Positions 45,854-54,089 of a stretch of DNA of 62,612 nt are shown one piece after another (the first letter of the stretch is position 1; every line of letters begins with the position of its first letter). The stretch covers positions 4,229,344-4,291,955 of the forward strand of contig KB235926.1 of NCBI GenBank assembly GCA_000332255.1, read 5' to 3'. This DNA comes from a cyanobacterium PCC 7702. Its GTDB lineage: Bacteria > Cyanobacteriota > Cyanobacteriia > Cyanobacteriales > Nostocaceae. The notes under the pieces were generated by a model that did not search any database, was not told where the DNA came from, and worked only from the letters and a program-made list of their open reading frames with translations. A program made the translations under genes and the position numbers.

Positions 45854-46350
45854 AATTTCTATACTTTGATAATCGACTTTGTGCTTTATAGAAGACAAGG
45901 AAATTTGACATAAGTTCCTAAAAAAATTTCTAATTACGTGTCAGGGTGAGAAAACTAAACCTTATTGCTCTCTAGACGTCCCAACACCAATCTAGTTGCA
46001 TGTACCTTGCTGATTTTTACCTTTAGTATTACTAACAATACCTTGTTGCTAACAGTCTTGTTCAGGAGGTTGGTTCACGCAACCGGTTAAAAATTTGGCA
46101 ATAATAATCCTACCTGCCATGCTGCAAGTCATGGCCGTTTTAATGACAGTCTTTTTAACGACAAGCTGTAGAGAAAACTTGCTAGATCTTTCCAGGATTA
46201 CTGATTTGGAATTTCCTCATCATCGGAAATACTATAAATATTTGCCATCGCCTCAAACTTTTGTCAGTCGGCCAAATTCGGTGACAGTAAAGGATTTGTC
46301 AGATATCTTTTTCTGCACCAGGAGAAATGCAAAAGTTGCATTGTTTTTTT
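45854..46350. other. Intergenic gap upstream of the GHL10 gene
   Basis: It holds the GHL10 promoter (leftward) and a small hairpin (GGTTG/CAACC near 46065-46083). A TTG-started plus-strand frame (46095-46433) runs into the opposite merC-like gene and is not supported (see rejected items). Confidence 0.35.
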
Positions 46351-46734
46351 TTAAAATTTGCATTTATTTTTACGACAAAGTCTATAGTTACAAACATGTC
46401 CAAACGCCAACAACGTTGCTCCTAACACCGTAGCCAAACGCTCCCCTTCTTCGTTGAGAAATTCATGACCAAAAATTGCAGTTCCCAACAGCAATCCCAA
46501 CCCCAAAAAGACAAAGGTAATGACTGTTCGATCTTTATGGCGACGACAACCTTGTCCCACAGCCAATACACTAGTCGGAAAGACAAACCATAGCAGCAAA
46601 CGGTGAAAGCTTTCGCTACCAACAGAAGTTGTCGCAATGGCAGGAAGCATAACAACTATAACTGGTAGTAACAGACAATGGATTGCACAAGCAATGGAAA
46701 GGGCGATCGCCGTTCTGTCCATCAACATCTGCAT
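46351..46734 (-). CDS. MerC-domain membrane protein
   Basis: A small inner-membrane protein of 127 residues with about four hydrophobic helices. It contains the MerC signature C-x-x-H-C-x2-L-P (ACAIHCLLLPVIVV) near the first helix and further Cys/His in GQGCRRHKDR and the C-terminal CNYRLCRKNKC. MerC proteins move mercuric or related ions across the inner membrane. Start at ATG 46734 has GGAAGA ahead of it; 46728 or 46722 are possible. It diverges from a metallothionein gene 292 bases away, so metal handling is a likely theme. Substrate metal is not known. Confidence 0.85.
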   Translation of the reverse strand: MQMLMDRTAIALSIACAIHCLLLPVIVVMLPAIATTSVGSESFHRLLLWFVFPTSVLAVGQGCRRHKDRTVITFVFLGLGLLLGTAIFGHEFLNEEGERLATVLGATLLAFGHVCNYRLCRKNKCKF

Positions 46735-47025
46735 TCTTCCGCTATGCACAGGTGTACTCCTTAACATCTACATTGACATTTAGTTTCGGCATTGTACCCT
46801 GTTTTGTTACCCTCATTAGCGAATTATTTCTTGCAATTTCAATTAATTACAGCTAGAAATTTATTAAAATTTTTAGTTGGAGTAAGCGTTAATATTCCAA
46901 AAAGCTCTATCATCATTACATGCTCGCTAAATATCCAGCGTTCGCCTGCTAAATCGCGCCAAGGTAGCTGTTGCTAACCTGCCGCTTAGTAAAAACCCTT
47001 TCCTGAAAAAACGGAGGCTAAAGCT

Positions 47026-47199
47026 ATGTCGAAAGTAACTCAAGTTAAATGCGCCTGTGGAAGTTGTCTGTGTGTAATTTCCATTGAAGATGCTATTATC
47101 AAGAACGGCAAGCCTTACTGCTGCGAAGCTTGTGCTAACGGTCATCAAAGCGGTGAAGCTTGTACTCAATGCCAATCCGTTTGTGGCTGTGCTTTATGA
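47026..47199 (+). CDS. Bacterial metallothionein (SmtA family)
   Basis: A 57-residue Cys-rich metal-binding protein with 11 cysteines at 9, 11, 14, 16, 32, 33, 36, 46, 49, 53 and 55. The KCACGSCLC start and CCEACANGH centre align well with the zinc-finger-like core of cyanobacterial SmtA; the C-terminal part (CTQCQSVCGCAL) matches the metal cluster end. SmtA binds Zn/Cd. The extra Cys at 33 and 49 relative to the classic 9-Cys form are noted. A clear GGAGG ribosome site lies at 47013-47017, eight bases ahead of ATG 47026. I looked for a SmtB-like operator upstream and saw none. Short coding sequence missed by length-based ORF lists. Confidence 0.93.
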   Translation: MSKVTQVKCACGSCLCVISIEDAIIKNGKPYCCEACANGHQSGEACTQCQSVCGCAL

Positions 47200-47539
47200 A
47201 ACTTGCAAACCTCCTTTTTGTGACAAGATAAACTACGGAACTAGTGGCTGTGAAAACACAAAAACTGGAAGCCTCGCATCTGTAATTTGTCACACAGCCA
47301 CTTCCATAAAATGCAGCTGCTTAGTTCGCCAAGCTAGCTATTTATCACTGACAAAAATCAGAAAGAGAAACCCTTTTAAGACTTAGTATTCAACCATAAT
47401 TTACGATCGCTTCACACGTCTTTGCGTAAATGCACTAGTACTGTTGTTTACCACTTTCGATAAATACCGCAAAAATACGGTTACATTATTTAGCGATCCC
47501 GATCAAAACTGCAATCATCCAGTTTAGGAGGGTGCATGA
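47200..47539. other. Gap after the metallothionein with an inverted repeat
   Basis: AGTGGCTGTG at 47243-47252 and CACAGCCACT at 47293-47302 are perfect 10-bp arms with a 40-base loop; they could form a transcript-end structure. The rest leads to the next gene's SD at 47526. No other feature seen. Confidence 0.4.
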
Positions 47540-47785
47540 ATGACAAGCCCTGTAATGACGGTGATCCGAGTTAATCTGGAAAAAGCTAAACAGGTCGCTC
47601 AAGAATTAGAACAAGCTTCATACGCGGAACTGAGTGCTTATTGCCTGAAGATTTTGAGCGAAATAGGATGCTCAGCTACAGAACTCCCAGATAACCTACA
47701 AACACGCGAACAGCAATTAAACTTTATTACAGGCTTCGCGTCCTACGCTTTTGGGGAGGTGCTCAATGTCCAAAGCATTCGCTGA
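47540..47785 (+). CDS. Small hypothetical protein A (81 aa)
   Basis: Not recognised. An 81-residue helix-rich protein (LEKAKQVAQELEQASYAEL, YCLKILSEIGCSATELP, ITGFASYAFGE) with no signal or membrane segment. A strong AGGAGGG site at 47526-47532 sits 7 bases ahead of ATG 47540. The next gene begins within its 3' end (20-base overlap), which strongly suggests coupled translation and perhaps a complex of the two. It stands near the metallothionein on the same strand, though 340 bases away, so a link to metal stress is only contextual. Confidence 0.7.
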   Translation: MTSPVMTVIRVNLEKAKQVAQELEQASYAELSAYCLKILSEIGCSATELPDNLQTREQQLNFITGFASYAFGEVLNVQSIR

Positions 47786-48044
47786 AAATATTTCCAGTTA
47801 TTCAAAATGGTCAGAAAATAGAACTTCGCCCGCAACGGATGAAGATTTGTTGATTTTATGCGAAAAATTTTCTCAATTTGAAGTTCCCGTAAATGTTTTC
47901 TTGCAAGCTGTAGCTATTGCTGCTTACGACTGTGCATCAGCTTTTCGCTATGCGGATAATTACCTGACCGTTTTGAAAAAGGAAAAAAAGCCTAAAAATC
48001 CACTCCTCAAGTGGAAACACAAGCACGAGTTTGAAAATAACTGA
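47766..48044 (+). CDS. Small hypothetical protein B (92 aa), translationally coupled
   Basis: Not recognised. A 92-residue protein, mostly helical (DEDLLILCEKFSQFEVPVNV, LQAVAIAAYDCASAFRYAD), with a Lys/Pro-rich C-terminus (KKEKKPKNPLLKW). Start at ATG 47766, with GGGGAGG eight bases upstream inside the preceding gene; the overlap is 20 bases. A GTG/ATG-less longer frame from 47751 is not preferred. The pair looks like a small two-gene unit with strong ribosome sites, but no known family is visible. Confidence 0.65.
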   Translation: MSKAFAENISSYSKWSENRTSPATDEDLLILCEKFSQFEVPVNVFLQAVAIAAYDCASAFRYADNYLTVLKKEKKPKNPLLKWKHKHEFENN

Positions 48045-48107
48045 ACGCCGGTGTTGGACATCTATCATCCAGGTGCTAGGAGCTAGTAGTAGCCAGCTAG
48101 CTGTGAG

Positions 48108-49292
48108 TTATACCTGATAAACCCGTCCTTTCCAAGCACCACCCCGCCCTTGCCAATGACGTACTGCTGAGTCTAAAGTCATCAGTGTGTACATAAAAGC
48201 AATGACGGGTAAACACGCAGCCAGCCACACAGAACACTGATAAAAGCGAATTGTTGGTAAGTAAGCCAACGACATTAAAAGCCATGTTGTTAAACCTGTT
48301 GTTACCAGTAACCAATTACCCGTCAGTCCGCCGAGAATTAAACTCACAATTGGAATTATATAAACCAAAGTCATTCCCGCAACTGTTGCCGCTAATAACA
48401 ACGGTGAATAGTTTAGTTGAGTGAAGGCGCTGCGGGCAACCATGTCCCAAATTTTAGCTAGGGAAAAATAAGGACGCAAGCTGCAAGCTAAGGAACTAAG
48501 TCCTAACCAAATACGTCCGCTACCACTTGATTTGACTGCACGAGCAAGGGCACAATCATCTATTAACGCTTGCTTAATTACTTGTATACCCCCAATTCGC
48601 CTTAGTGCTTCTTTACGAATGAGTATACAGCCACCAGCAGCGGCGGCTGTTGATTTATTTGGATTGTTGACCCAGCGAAACGGATAAAGTTTTTGAAAGA
48701 AAAAGACAAAAGCAGGAATTAAGAATTTTTCCCAGAAGCTTTCACACCGCAGCCGCACCATAACCGAAACTAAGTCTAAATCTTCTTGCCTTGCCTTGGC
48801 AACCAGACAGCGGAGATTTGTTGGATCGTGGGCGATATCTGCATCAGTAAGCAAAAAATAATCCGGTTCTGGTAGAAAATTAGCCTGCAATGTTTCTACT
48901 GCTTTTTGCAAACCTTGCTCAATAGCCCAAAGTTTACCCGTCCATCCAGCAGGTAATGGTTTCGCAGTAATAATGTGCAACAAATTTTCTTTCTGCATGC
49001 TTTCAGCAGTTTGTTTGGCAATTTCAGCAGTTTTGTCCGTACTTCCATCATCTACTAGAAAAATGGTAAAAAAGCCTGGATAGTCTTGTTTTAAAAGCGA
49101 TCCCAAAGTGATGGGAAGCAAATCTGCTTCGTTGCGTGCAGGAATAACCGCACAAACTGATGGCAATTTTTCATTTGTTGCGGGTACAATTCGCAATTGC
49201 TGGTCTGTTTGCCAAAATTGCCCGCGCCAACCCAGCAATCCTATCCATACTAATAAGGATAGCACTGCTAAACTCACTTCCATTACTGTCAT
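48108..49292 (-). CDS. hpnB: Hopanoid-associated glycosyltransferase HpnB
   Basis: A GT2-type membrane enzyme of 394 residues with HpnB features. One N-terminal helix (~3-22), a GT-A domain with CAVIPARNEADLLP, FLVDDGSTDKTAEIA, AGWTGKLWAIEQG, LLTDADIAHDP (DAD), GGCILIRKEALRRIGG and ALIDDCALARAV (DD), then four C-terminal helices. HpnB is linked to hopanoid gene clusters; its precise reaction is unsettled. The gene is divergent from shc across 733 bp, fitting a hopanoid locus. Confidence 0.85.
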   Translation of the reverse strand: MTVMEVSLAVLSLLVWIGLLGWRGQFWQTDQQLRIVPATNEKLPSVCAVIPARNEADLLPITLGSLLKQDYPGFFTIFLVDDGSTDKTAEIAKQTAESMQKENLLHIITAKPLPAGWTGKLWAIEQGLQKAVETLQANFLPEPDYFLLTDADIAHDPTNLRCLVAKARQEDLDLVSVMVRLRCESFWEKFLIPAFVFFFQKLYPFRWVNNPNKSTAAAAGGCILIRKEALRRIGGIQVIKQALIDDCALARAVKSSGSGRIWLGLSSLACSLRPYFSLAKIWDMVARSAFTQLNYSPLLLAATVAGMTLVYIIPIVSLILGGLTGNWLLVTTGLTTWLLMSLAYLPTIRFYQCSVWLAACLPVIAFMYTLMTLDSAVRHWQGRGGAWKGRVYQV

Positions 49293-50025
49293 CGTCCTGG
49301 CTAACCTTGATGAAAATCTTTTTGTATCGAGAACATATCTAAGACCTATCTACCACAAAATAAAGAATACCGCATATCATTTTGCTTTCTGTTTTTACTT
49401 TTCAAGTTAGATACTTGTGTAGTTAGAAAACTAAGAGCAAACTTTTTTATTTAACTCTCTTGCAAATTTATAGTGCTACATTGCAAAATAATATATTCGC
49501 TTCCTTGATGCGTGTGAGGAAAAATGTGACATGATACTAGTAGGTGCCAATTTGCTTGTTAATAAAAGTATAAAAGGTAAATATCGTCCTGCTCCCATTT
49601 TTCTGCAATTATCGCCTTAGTGGTATAAAATTTGGCATGGGGAAAGGGACAACAGGGTTATAGATAATACAAAAAATTTTCAGCCAGCAGGAGTGAGAAA
49701 CTAAAATAGGGGAAAATTGTCACAAATGTTTGTTTTTTGTTTCTGGCATCTAATTAGTAACTAGAGGGATACAAGAAAATGTAAAATACCAAGTTCGAAT
49801 TTTGTTTACAAAAAGCATTCGACCTGCTATTTTGCTACCACGTGCTTGCTAAAAACCAGAGCAGTGAGACTTGATGGAAAATCAACACGGAACAAAACGA
49901 AGATAAATTTATGGATTTTAGAAGTGCAATTACTTAAGAATGGCCACTAAAGCTACGAACAACTCAGCGTGCTTTGACAACAAGCCCTACAAAAAAGTCA
50001 ACTCCGTTACTTTCAGAAGTATTTT
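49293..50025. other. Divergent promoter region hpnB / shc
   Basis: A 733-bp gap with no coding frame that I support. It should hold both promoters. It is AT-rich; no operator was recognised. Confidence 0.4.
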
Positions 50026-51948
50026 ATGCACATTCAAGATAGGGTGACCGTATCAAAAGTTCCAGAAGCGATCGCTGCTAGCCAAAACTATTTACTTTCC
50101 GTTCAAAATCCCAACGGCTATTGGTGGGCAGAATTGGAATCCAACGTCACAATTACCGCAGAAGTAGTTCTCCTCCACAAAATTTGGAGAAGCGATCGCT
50201 CCAGACCCTTGCAGAAAATCGAAACATATCTGCGTTCTCAGCAAAGACAGCACGGTGGCTGGGAACTGTTTTATGGAGATGGAGGAGAACTCAGTACTTC
50301 CGTAGAAGCATACATGGCGCTGAAGCTATTGGGCGTTCCTGCGGAGGATCCGGCCATGATAAAGGCGCGGAAGTTTATTCTCGAACGAGGCGGCATTAGT
50401 AAAACTCGCATTTTTACCAAGTTACACCTGGCATTAATTGGTTGTTACAGCTGGGAAGGTATTCCCTCACTACCACCTTGGATAATGCTACTGCCAGACA
50501 ATTTTCTGTTTAATATTTACGAGATGTCAAGTTGGGCGCGCTCAAGCACAGTACCTCTACTAATTGTGTGCGATCGCAAACCCGTTTATCAAACCGATCC
50601 GGCAATTACCTTAAACGAACTATATACTGAAGGCATTGAGCAAGTTAAGTTCGCCTTACCCAGCAAAGGCGACTGGACCGATTTATTTCTTGCCCTAGAT
50701 TCTGCCTTTAAACTTGCTGAAAAGCTGAATTTAGTACCTTTTCGTACAGAAGCAATCAACGCTGCCGAACGCTGGATTCTAGAACGCCAAGAAGTAACTG
50801 GTGATTGGGGCGGTATCATTCCAGCCATGCTAAATTCCCTTTTGGCTTTGCGCTGCCTCAATTATGACGTTAACGATCCCATTGTGGTACGAGGATTGCA
50901 GGCAATTGATAATTTCGCTATCGAAACGGAAAGTACCTACCGAGTCCAACCTTGCATTTCTCCAGTTTGGGATACAGCTTGGAGCATCAGAGCACTTGTC
51001 GATTCTGGTTTATCACCTTCTCATCCCGCTTTGGTAAAGGCTGGAGAATGGCTGTTGAGCAAGCAAATTCTAAACTATGGTGATTGGGCTGTGAAAAATC
51101 GACAAGGAAAACCAGGAGCATGGGCGTTTGAATTTGACAATCGCTTTTATCCTGATGTTGATGACACTGCTGTCGTGGTTATGGCGCTGCACGCCATTCA
51201 ACTTCCCAACGAAAAACTCAAAAACCAAGCTCTACAACGCGCTGTCAACTGGATTGCTTCTATGCAGTGTCAAGCAGGCGGTTGGGCTGCTTTTGACCTA
51301 GACAACAATCAAGATTGGCTAAACCTCATTCCCTACGGTGACCTCAAAGCCATGATTGACCCCAACACAGCCGATGTTACCGCCAGAGTCCTAGAAATGC
51401 TGGGTAGTTGTGATTTCTCCATCGACGCAGGCAATCTGCAGCGAGCAATTAATTATCTTCTCCACGAACAAGAACCTGAAGGCTGCTGGTTTGGTCGCTG
51501 GGGAGTAAACTACATCTACGGAACAAGCGGTGCATTGTCTGCTTTGTCTGTAATCGCTCCCCAAACTTATCAATACAATATCCAACAAGGCGCCGCTTGG
51601 CTGGTCAAATGCCAAAACCCTGACGGCGGTTGGGGAGAAACCTGTCGCAGTTACGACGACCCCAATCTGAAAGGAAAAGGACCCAGCAGTGCATCTCAAA
51701 CAGCTTGGGCTTTAATAGGTTTAATGGCAGCAGGTAAGGCAAGCGGTAAGTTTGCCAAATTAGCAATCGAACGAGGAATTAACTATTTGTTGGCAACTCA
51801 ACGAGTAGATGGTACTTGGGAGGAAGCAGAATTCACAGGAACTGGCTTTCCCGGTCATTTTTATCTCAAGTATCACCTCTATCAACAATACTTTCCTTTG
51901 ATTGCATTAAGTCGATATCGAGCACTCTTTTCAGAAGCGGAAATTTGA
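50026..51948 (+). CDS. shc: Squalene-hopene cyclase
   Basis: Cyclises squalene to hopene/hopanol at the membrane surface. The 640-residue length is normal. The protonating DxDD motif is D377-V-D-D380 (FYPDVDDTAVVVMAL). QW repeats are clear: QNPNGYWWAEL, QQRQHGGWELFYG, MQCQAGGWAAFDLDNN, EQEPEGCWFGRWGVNYIYGT, CQNPDGGWGETCRSYDD, TQRVDGTWEEAEFTGTGFPG. Both alpha-alpha barrels are present without gaps. A squalene/phytoene-synthase-like gene follows on the same strand and HpnB diverges, so this is a compact hopanoid locus. Hopanoids tighten membranes, and in heterocysts may matter for gas permeability (inference). Confidence 0.97.
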   Translation: MHIQDRVTVSKVPEAIAASQNYLLSVQNPNGYWWAELESNVTITAEVVLLHKIWRSDRSRPLQKIETYLRSQQRQHGGWELFYGDGGELSTSVEAYMALKLLGVPAEDPAMIKARKFILERGGISKTRIFTKLHLALIGCYSWEGIPSLPPWIMLLPDNFLFNIYEMSSWARSSTVPLLIVCDRKPVYQTDPAITLNELYTEGIEQVKFALPSKGDWTDLFLALDSAFKLAEKLNLVPFRTEAINAAERWILERQEVTGDWGGIIPAMLNSLLALRCLNYDVNDPIVVRGLQAIDNFAIETESTYRVQPCISPVWDTAWSIRALVDSGLSPSHPALVKAGEWLLSKQILNYGDWAVKNRQGKPGAWAFEFDNRFYPDVDDTAVVVMALHAIQLPNEKLKNQALQRAVNWIASMQCQAGGWAAFDLDNNQDWLNLIPYGDLKAMIDPNTADVTARVLEMLGSCDFSIDAGNLQRAINYLLHEQEPEGCWFGRWGVNYIYGTSGALSALSVIAPQTYQYNIQQGAAWLVKCQNPDGGWGETCRSYDDPNLKGKGPSSASQTAWALIGLMAAGKASGKFAKLAIERGINYLLATQRVDGTWEEAEFTGTGFPGHFYLKYHLYQQYFPLIALSRYRALFSEAEI

Positions 51949-52342
51949 GATTTTTGCCGCTAAACTATTGCTGAAACTATGGAACAAATTTTAAATTCCA
52001 AGGTCAAATTCGTTTGAAATTATCAATGAGAGTTGTTGTTTAATAATTTTTAATTCTCTTGGCAGTTTTACTTCTGAGGATTATTAGACAGCAATTCTAT
52101 TTTTTCAAATAGGCAGTTGCACAAAATTAATATCATAATCGATAGCTTTTGTCAGGAAGGAATATACATTCAAAAAAAGATAGAAAACTGGGAGAGAATC
52201 TTGCATTGCTCAATTTTTAAATCTAAAAAGCTTAACAAAAATTCAGACTATAAAAATTATGAAGTTTTAGTGAAACCCCTATACAAGATTGTAGAAAAGT
52301 TACAAACTTCTGTATGATCAAACCCGAACTGAGGAGCAGAAA
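51949..52342. other. Gap between shc and the synthase-like gene
   Basis: About 390 bp. A TTG-started 66-codon frame (52117-52317) is AT-rich and has no family likeness, so it was not accepted. The ribosome-binding site GAGGAG for the next gene is at 52331-52336. Confidence 0.4.
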
Positions 52343-53161
52343 ATGAATTTAATTACAGATGCGTTAGACATTTTAAAGCAAACTAGCCGGACTTTTTACA
52401 TTCCTATTGTTCGCTTACCAAAGGGTCTGCAAGAAGCGGTAGCATCAGCGTACCTGTGCATGCGAGCCATTGATGAGATTGAAGACCATCCTCAGCTAGA
52501 TAATCTCACCAAAGCAAAACTACTGCGAACAATTAGTCTCACCTTCCAAGCAGCAGTTGATGGTTTTGCCGTTGATGCTTTTTGTGCAGGATTTAGTACT
52601 TACGAAAAAATACTACCAGAGGTCAGTTTTCGGATTAGAGAGTGGGCGCTACTTGCACCCGAAACTATTGCTCCTCGAATTTGGGATGCAACAGCAGCAA
52701 TGGCAGATAGAATGGCCTTCTGGGCAGAAAATAACTGGGAAATTGCTACAGAATCAGATCTCGATCGCTATACCTTTGGAGTAGCAGGTGCAGTTGGCTT
52801 GCTACTCTCTGATTTGTGGGTTTGGTACGATGGAACCCAAACTAACCGCACTCATGCAATTGGATTCGGTCGCGGTCTGCAAGCAGTTAACATCCTCCGC
52901 AACCATAAGGAAGATTTGATGCGTGGGGTAGATTTTTTCCCCAAAGGTTGGAGTAGCGAGAACATGCAACAGTACGCCCGTCGCAATCTCGCCCTTGCAG
53001 ATGCTTACAACAGCGCCCTTCCGCCCGGTCCAGCTTTAGACTTTTGCCAACTTCCTTTAAGTTTGGCTTACGGTACTCTTGATGCTATAGCTAGTGGAAA
53101 AGAAAAGCTCAGCCGCAGCGATGTTTTAGCCTTGATCGAACAGGTAAGCGCTGGCAAATAA
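52343..53161 (+). CDS. Squalene/phytoene synthase-like protein
   Basis: A trans-isoprenyl diphosphate condensing family protein of 272 residues, a little short for the family. First Asp-rich motif D44-E-I-E-D48 (CMRAIDEIEDHPQ) is intact. The second, usually D-x2-E-D, is N187-H-K-E-D191 (NILRNHKEDLMRG), so the first Asp is Asn. WDATAAMADRMAFWAEN and FGVAGAVGLLLSDLW hold the other helices. Being just downstream of shc, it might make squalene for it (HpnC/HpnD/SQS-like role), or its altered motif may mean a different product or reduced activity. GAGGAG sits before ATG 52343. Confidence 0.82.
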   Translation: MNLITDALDILKQTSRTFYIPIVRLPKGLQEAVASAYLCMRAIDEIEDHPQLDNLTKAKLLRTISLTFQAAVDGFAVDAFCAGFSTYEKILPEVSFRIREWALLAPETIAPRIWDATAAMADRMAFWAENNWEIATESDLDRYTFGVAGAVGLLLSDLWVWYDGTQTNRTHAIGFGRGLQAVNILRNHKEDLMRGVDFFPKGWSSENMQQYARRNLALADAYNSALPPGPALDFCQLPLSLAYGTLDAIASGKEKLSRSDVLALIEQVSAGK

Positions 53162-53249
53162 GCTGGGGCAATTAAAATCTTATCCCCACGCCGCTTCGCT
53201 TGAGAGCGCACAGAAAATACGGAGCAGCTAAACTGAATGCACGGCAAGA

Positions 53250-53573
53250 TTAACTCTTTCTGATTTCTTGAGCCATCTTGCGAAAGTAATCCATTTTCGG
53301 ATCGGGTCGGCGCCGTGGATTAAAGGAAACTTCTGTAGTTTTCTGAGGTTCGGTTTCGGTTGGTTTTTGAATTTGCGATCGCTTAGTGGTTGTCGCTTCG
53401 TCGTACTCTAAGAAATACCCAGGTTTGGAAAACCCGAACAAGTTAGCCAGAAAACTAAATATTGTTGAGAAAAATTTTCCTATAAAACCAAATAATTGAT
53501 ATAGCAGACCTTCTAGGCGAATCAACGAGTTGCGAATGAATTGAATCACACCAAACACGGTAGTGCCTCCCAT
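53250..53573 (-). CDS. Small amphipathic/membrane-associated hypothetical protein (107 aa)
   Basis: No function recognised. Residues ~5-50 are hydrophobic with aromatic residues (GVIQFIRNSLIRLEGLLYQL, FGFIGKFFSTIFSFLANLFG), suggesting a membrane-bound or amphipathic helical hairpin. The rest is polar and disordered (KPTETEPQKTTEV, RRRPDPKMDYFRKMAQEI). Homologues occur widely in cyanobacteria and have sometimes been labelled threonine dehydratase without reason; nothing here supports that. ATG 53573 was chosen over a GTG two codons earlier. It converges with the synthase-like gene. Confidence 0.7.
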   Translation of the reverse strand: MGGTTVFGVIQFIRNSLIRLEGLLYQLFGFIGKFFSTIFSFLANLFGFSKPGYFLEYDEATTTKRSQIQKPTETEPQKTTEVSFNPRRRPDPKMDYFRKMAQEIRKS

Positions 53574-53681
53574 AGCCACCTATTTTTATTCTGACTTATT
53601 GCTTTGATATTGAAAAGCTTAAAAATTTCAGATCCAAAGGAAAGATATAATATATTACTTGTAATCTATTTTTTAAAAAAT

Positions 53682-53712
53682 CAGGCTAACTAGAAAATCT
53701 CTGGTTAGCCTG
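53682..53712 (-). terminator. Strong inverted repeat, probable terminator
   Basis: CAGGCTAAC at 53682-53690 pairs perfectly with GTTAGCCTG at 53704-53712, with further partial pairing in the loop. On the minus strand it is followed by ATTTTTT. It would end transcripts coming from the sensor-kinase side; it stands 380 bases beyond that gene. Confidence 0.55.
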
Positions 53713-54089
53713 TAATATACAAGCTAAGCTAATCTATTCTAGCCTTGTGCTTACCTTTTTTATCTGGGGTTAGCTGTTTTCCCGCCTTCTCTTATCAAAT
53801 AATTTTTTTGCTTGCTGTTACATCAGTTGGGATTGTTTTTTTTGGAACAGTCTTGGAATACATGCATGCCTTTGCTGCTTTCGAAATAGCTAATAGCCGA
53901 TCTTAATTATAGACCAAAACCTGCAGCAGTTTCATCAATGAGCCAGCCATTTTTTGGAATAGTATTGCTCAAGTTTTATGAACATTTTCCCAAAAAGTCA
54001 AAAACAAAGAGAAACCGCGTCTTTTGTATTCTAAAAGGATTACACCCAGTCGTTAGCACTGCCAAGCCTGTTTGCTACAAGCATTGAGG
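53713..54089. other. Intergenic region downstream of the histidine kinase
   Basis: AT-rich with several T runs. No coding frame and no further structure recognised. Confidence 0.35.

Noticed and set aside
46095-46433. Plus-strand ORF of 112 codons with a hydrophobic start
   Set aside because: It begins with TTG, overlaps the opposite merC-like gene, has an imperfect lipobox and no family likeness.
52117-52317. 66-codon ORF between shc and the synthase-like gene
   Set aside because: TTG start, AT-driven Lys/Asn/Ile composition, no ribosome-binding site or homologous look.
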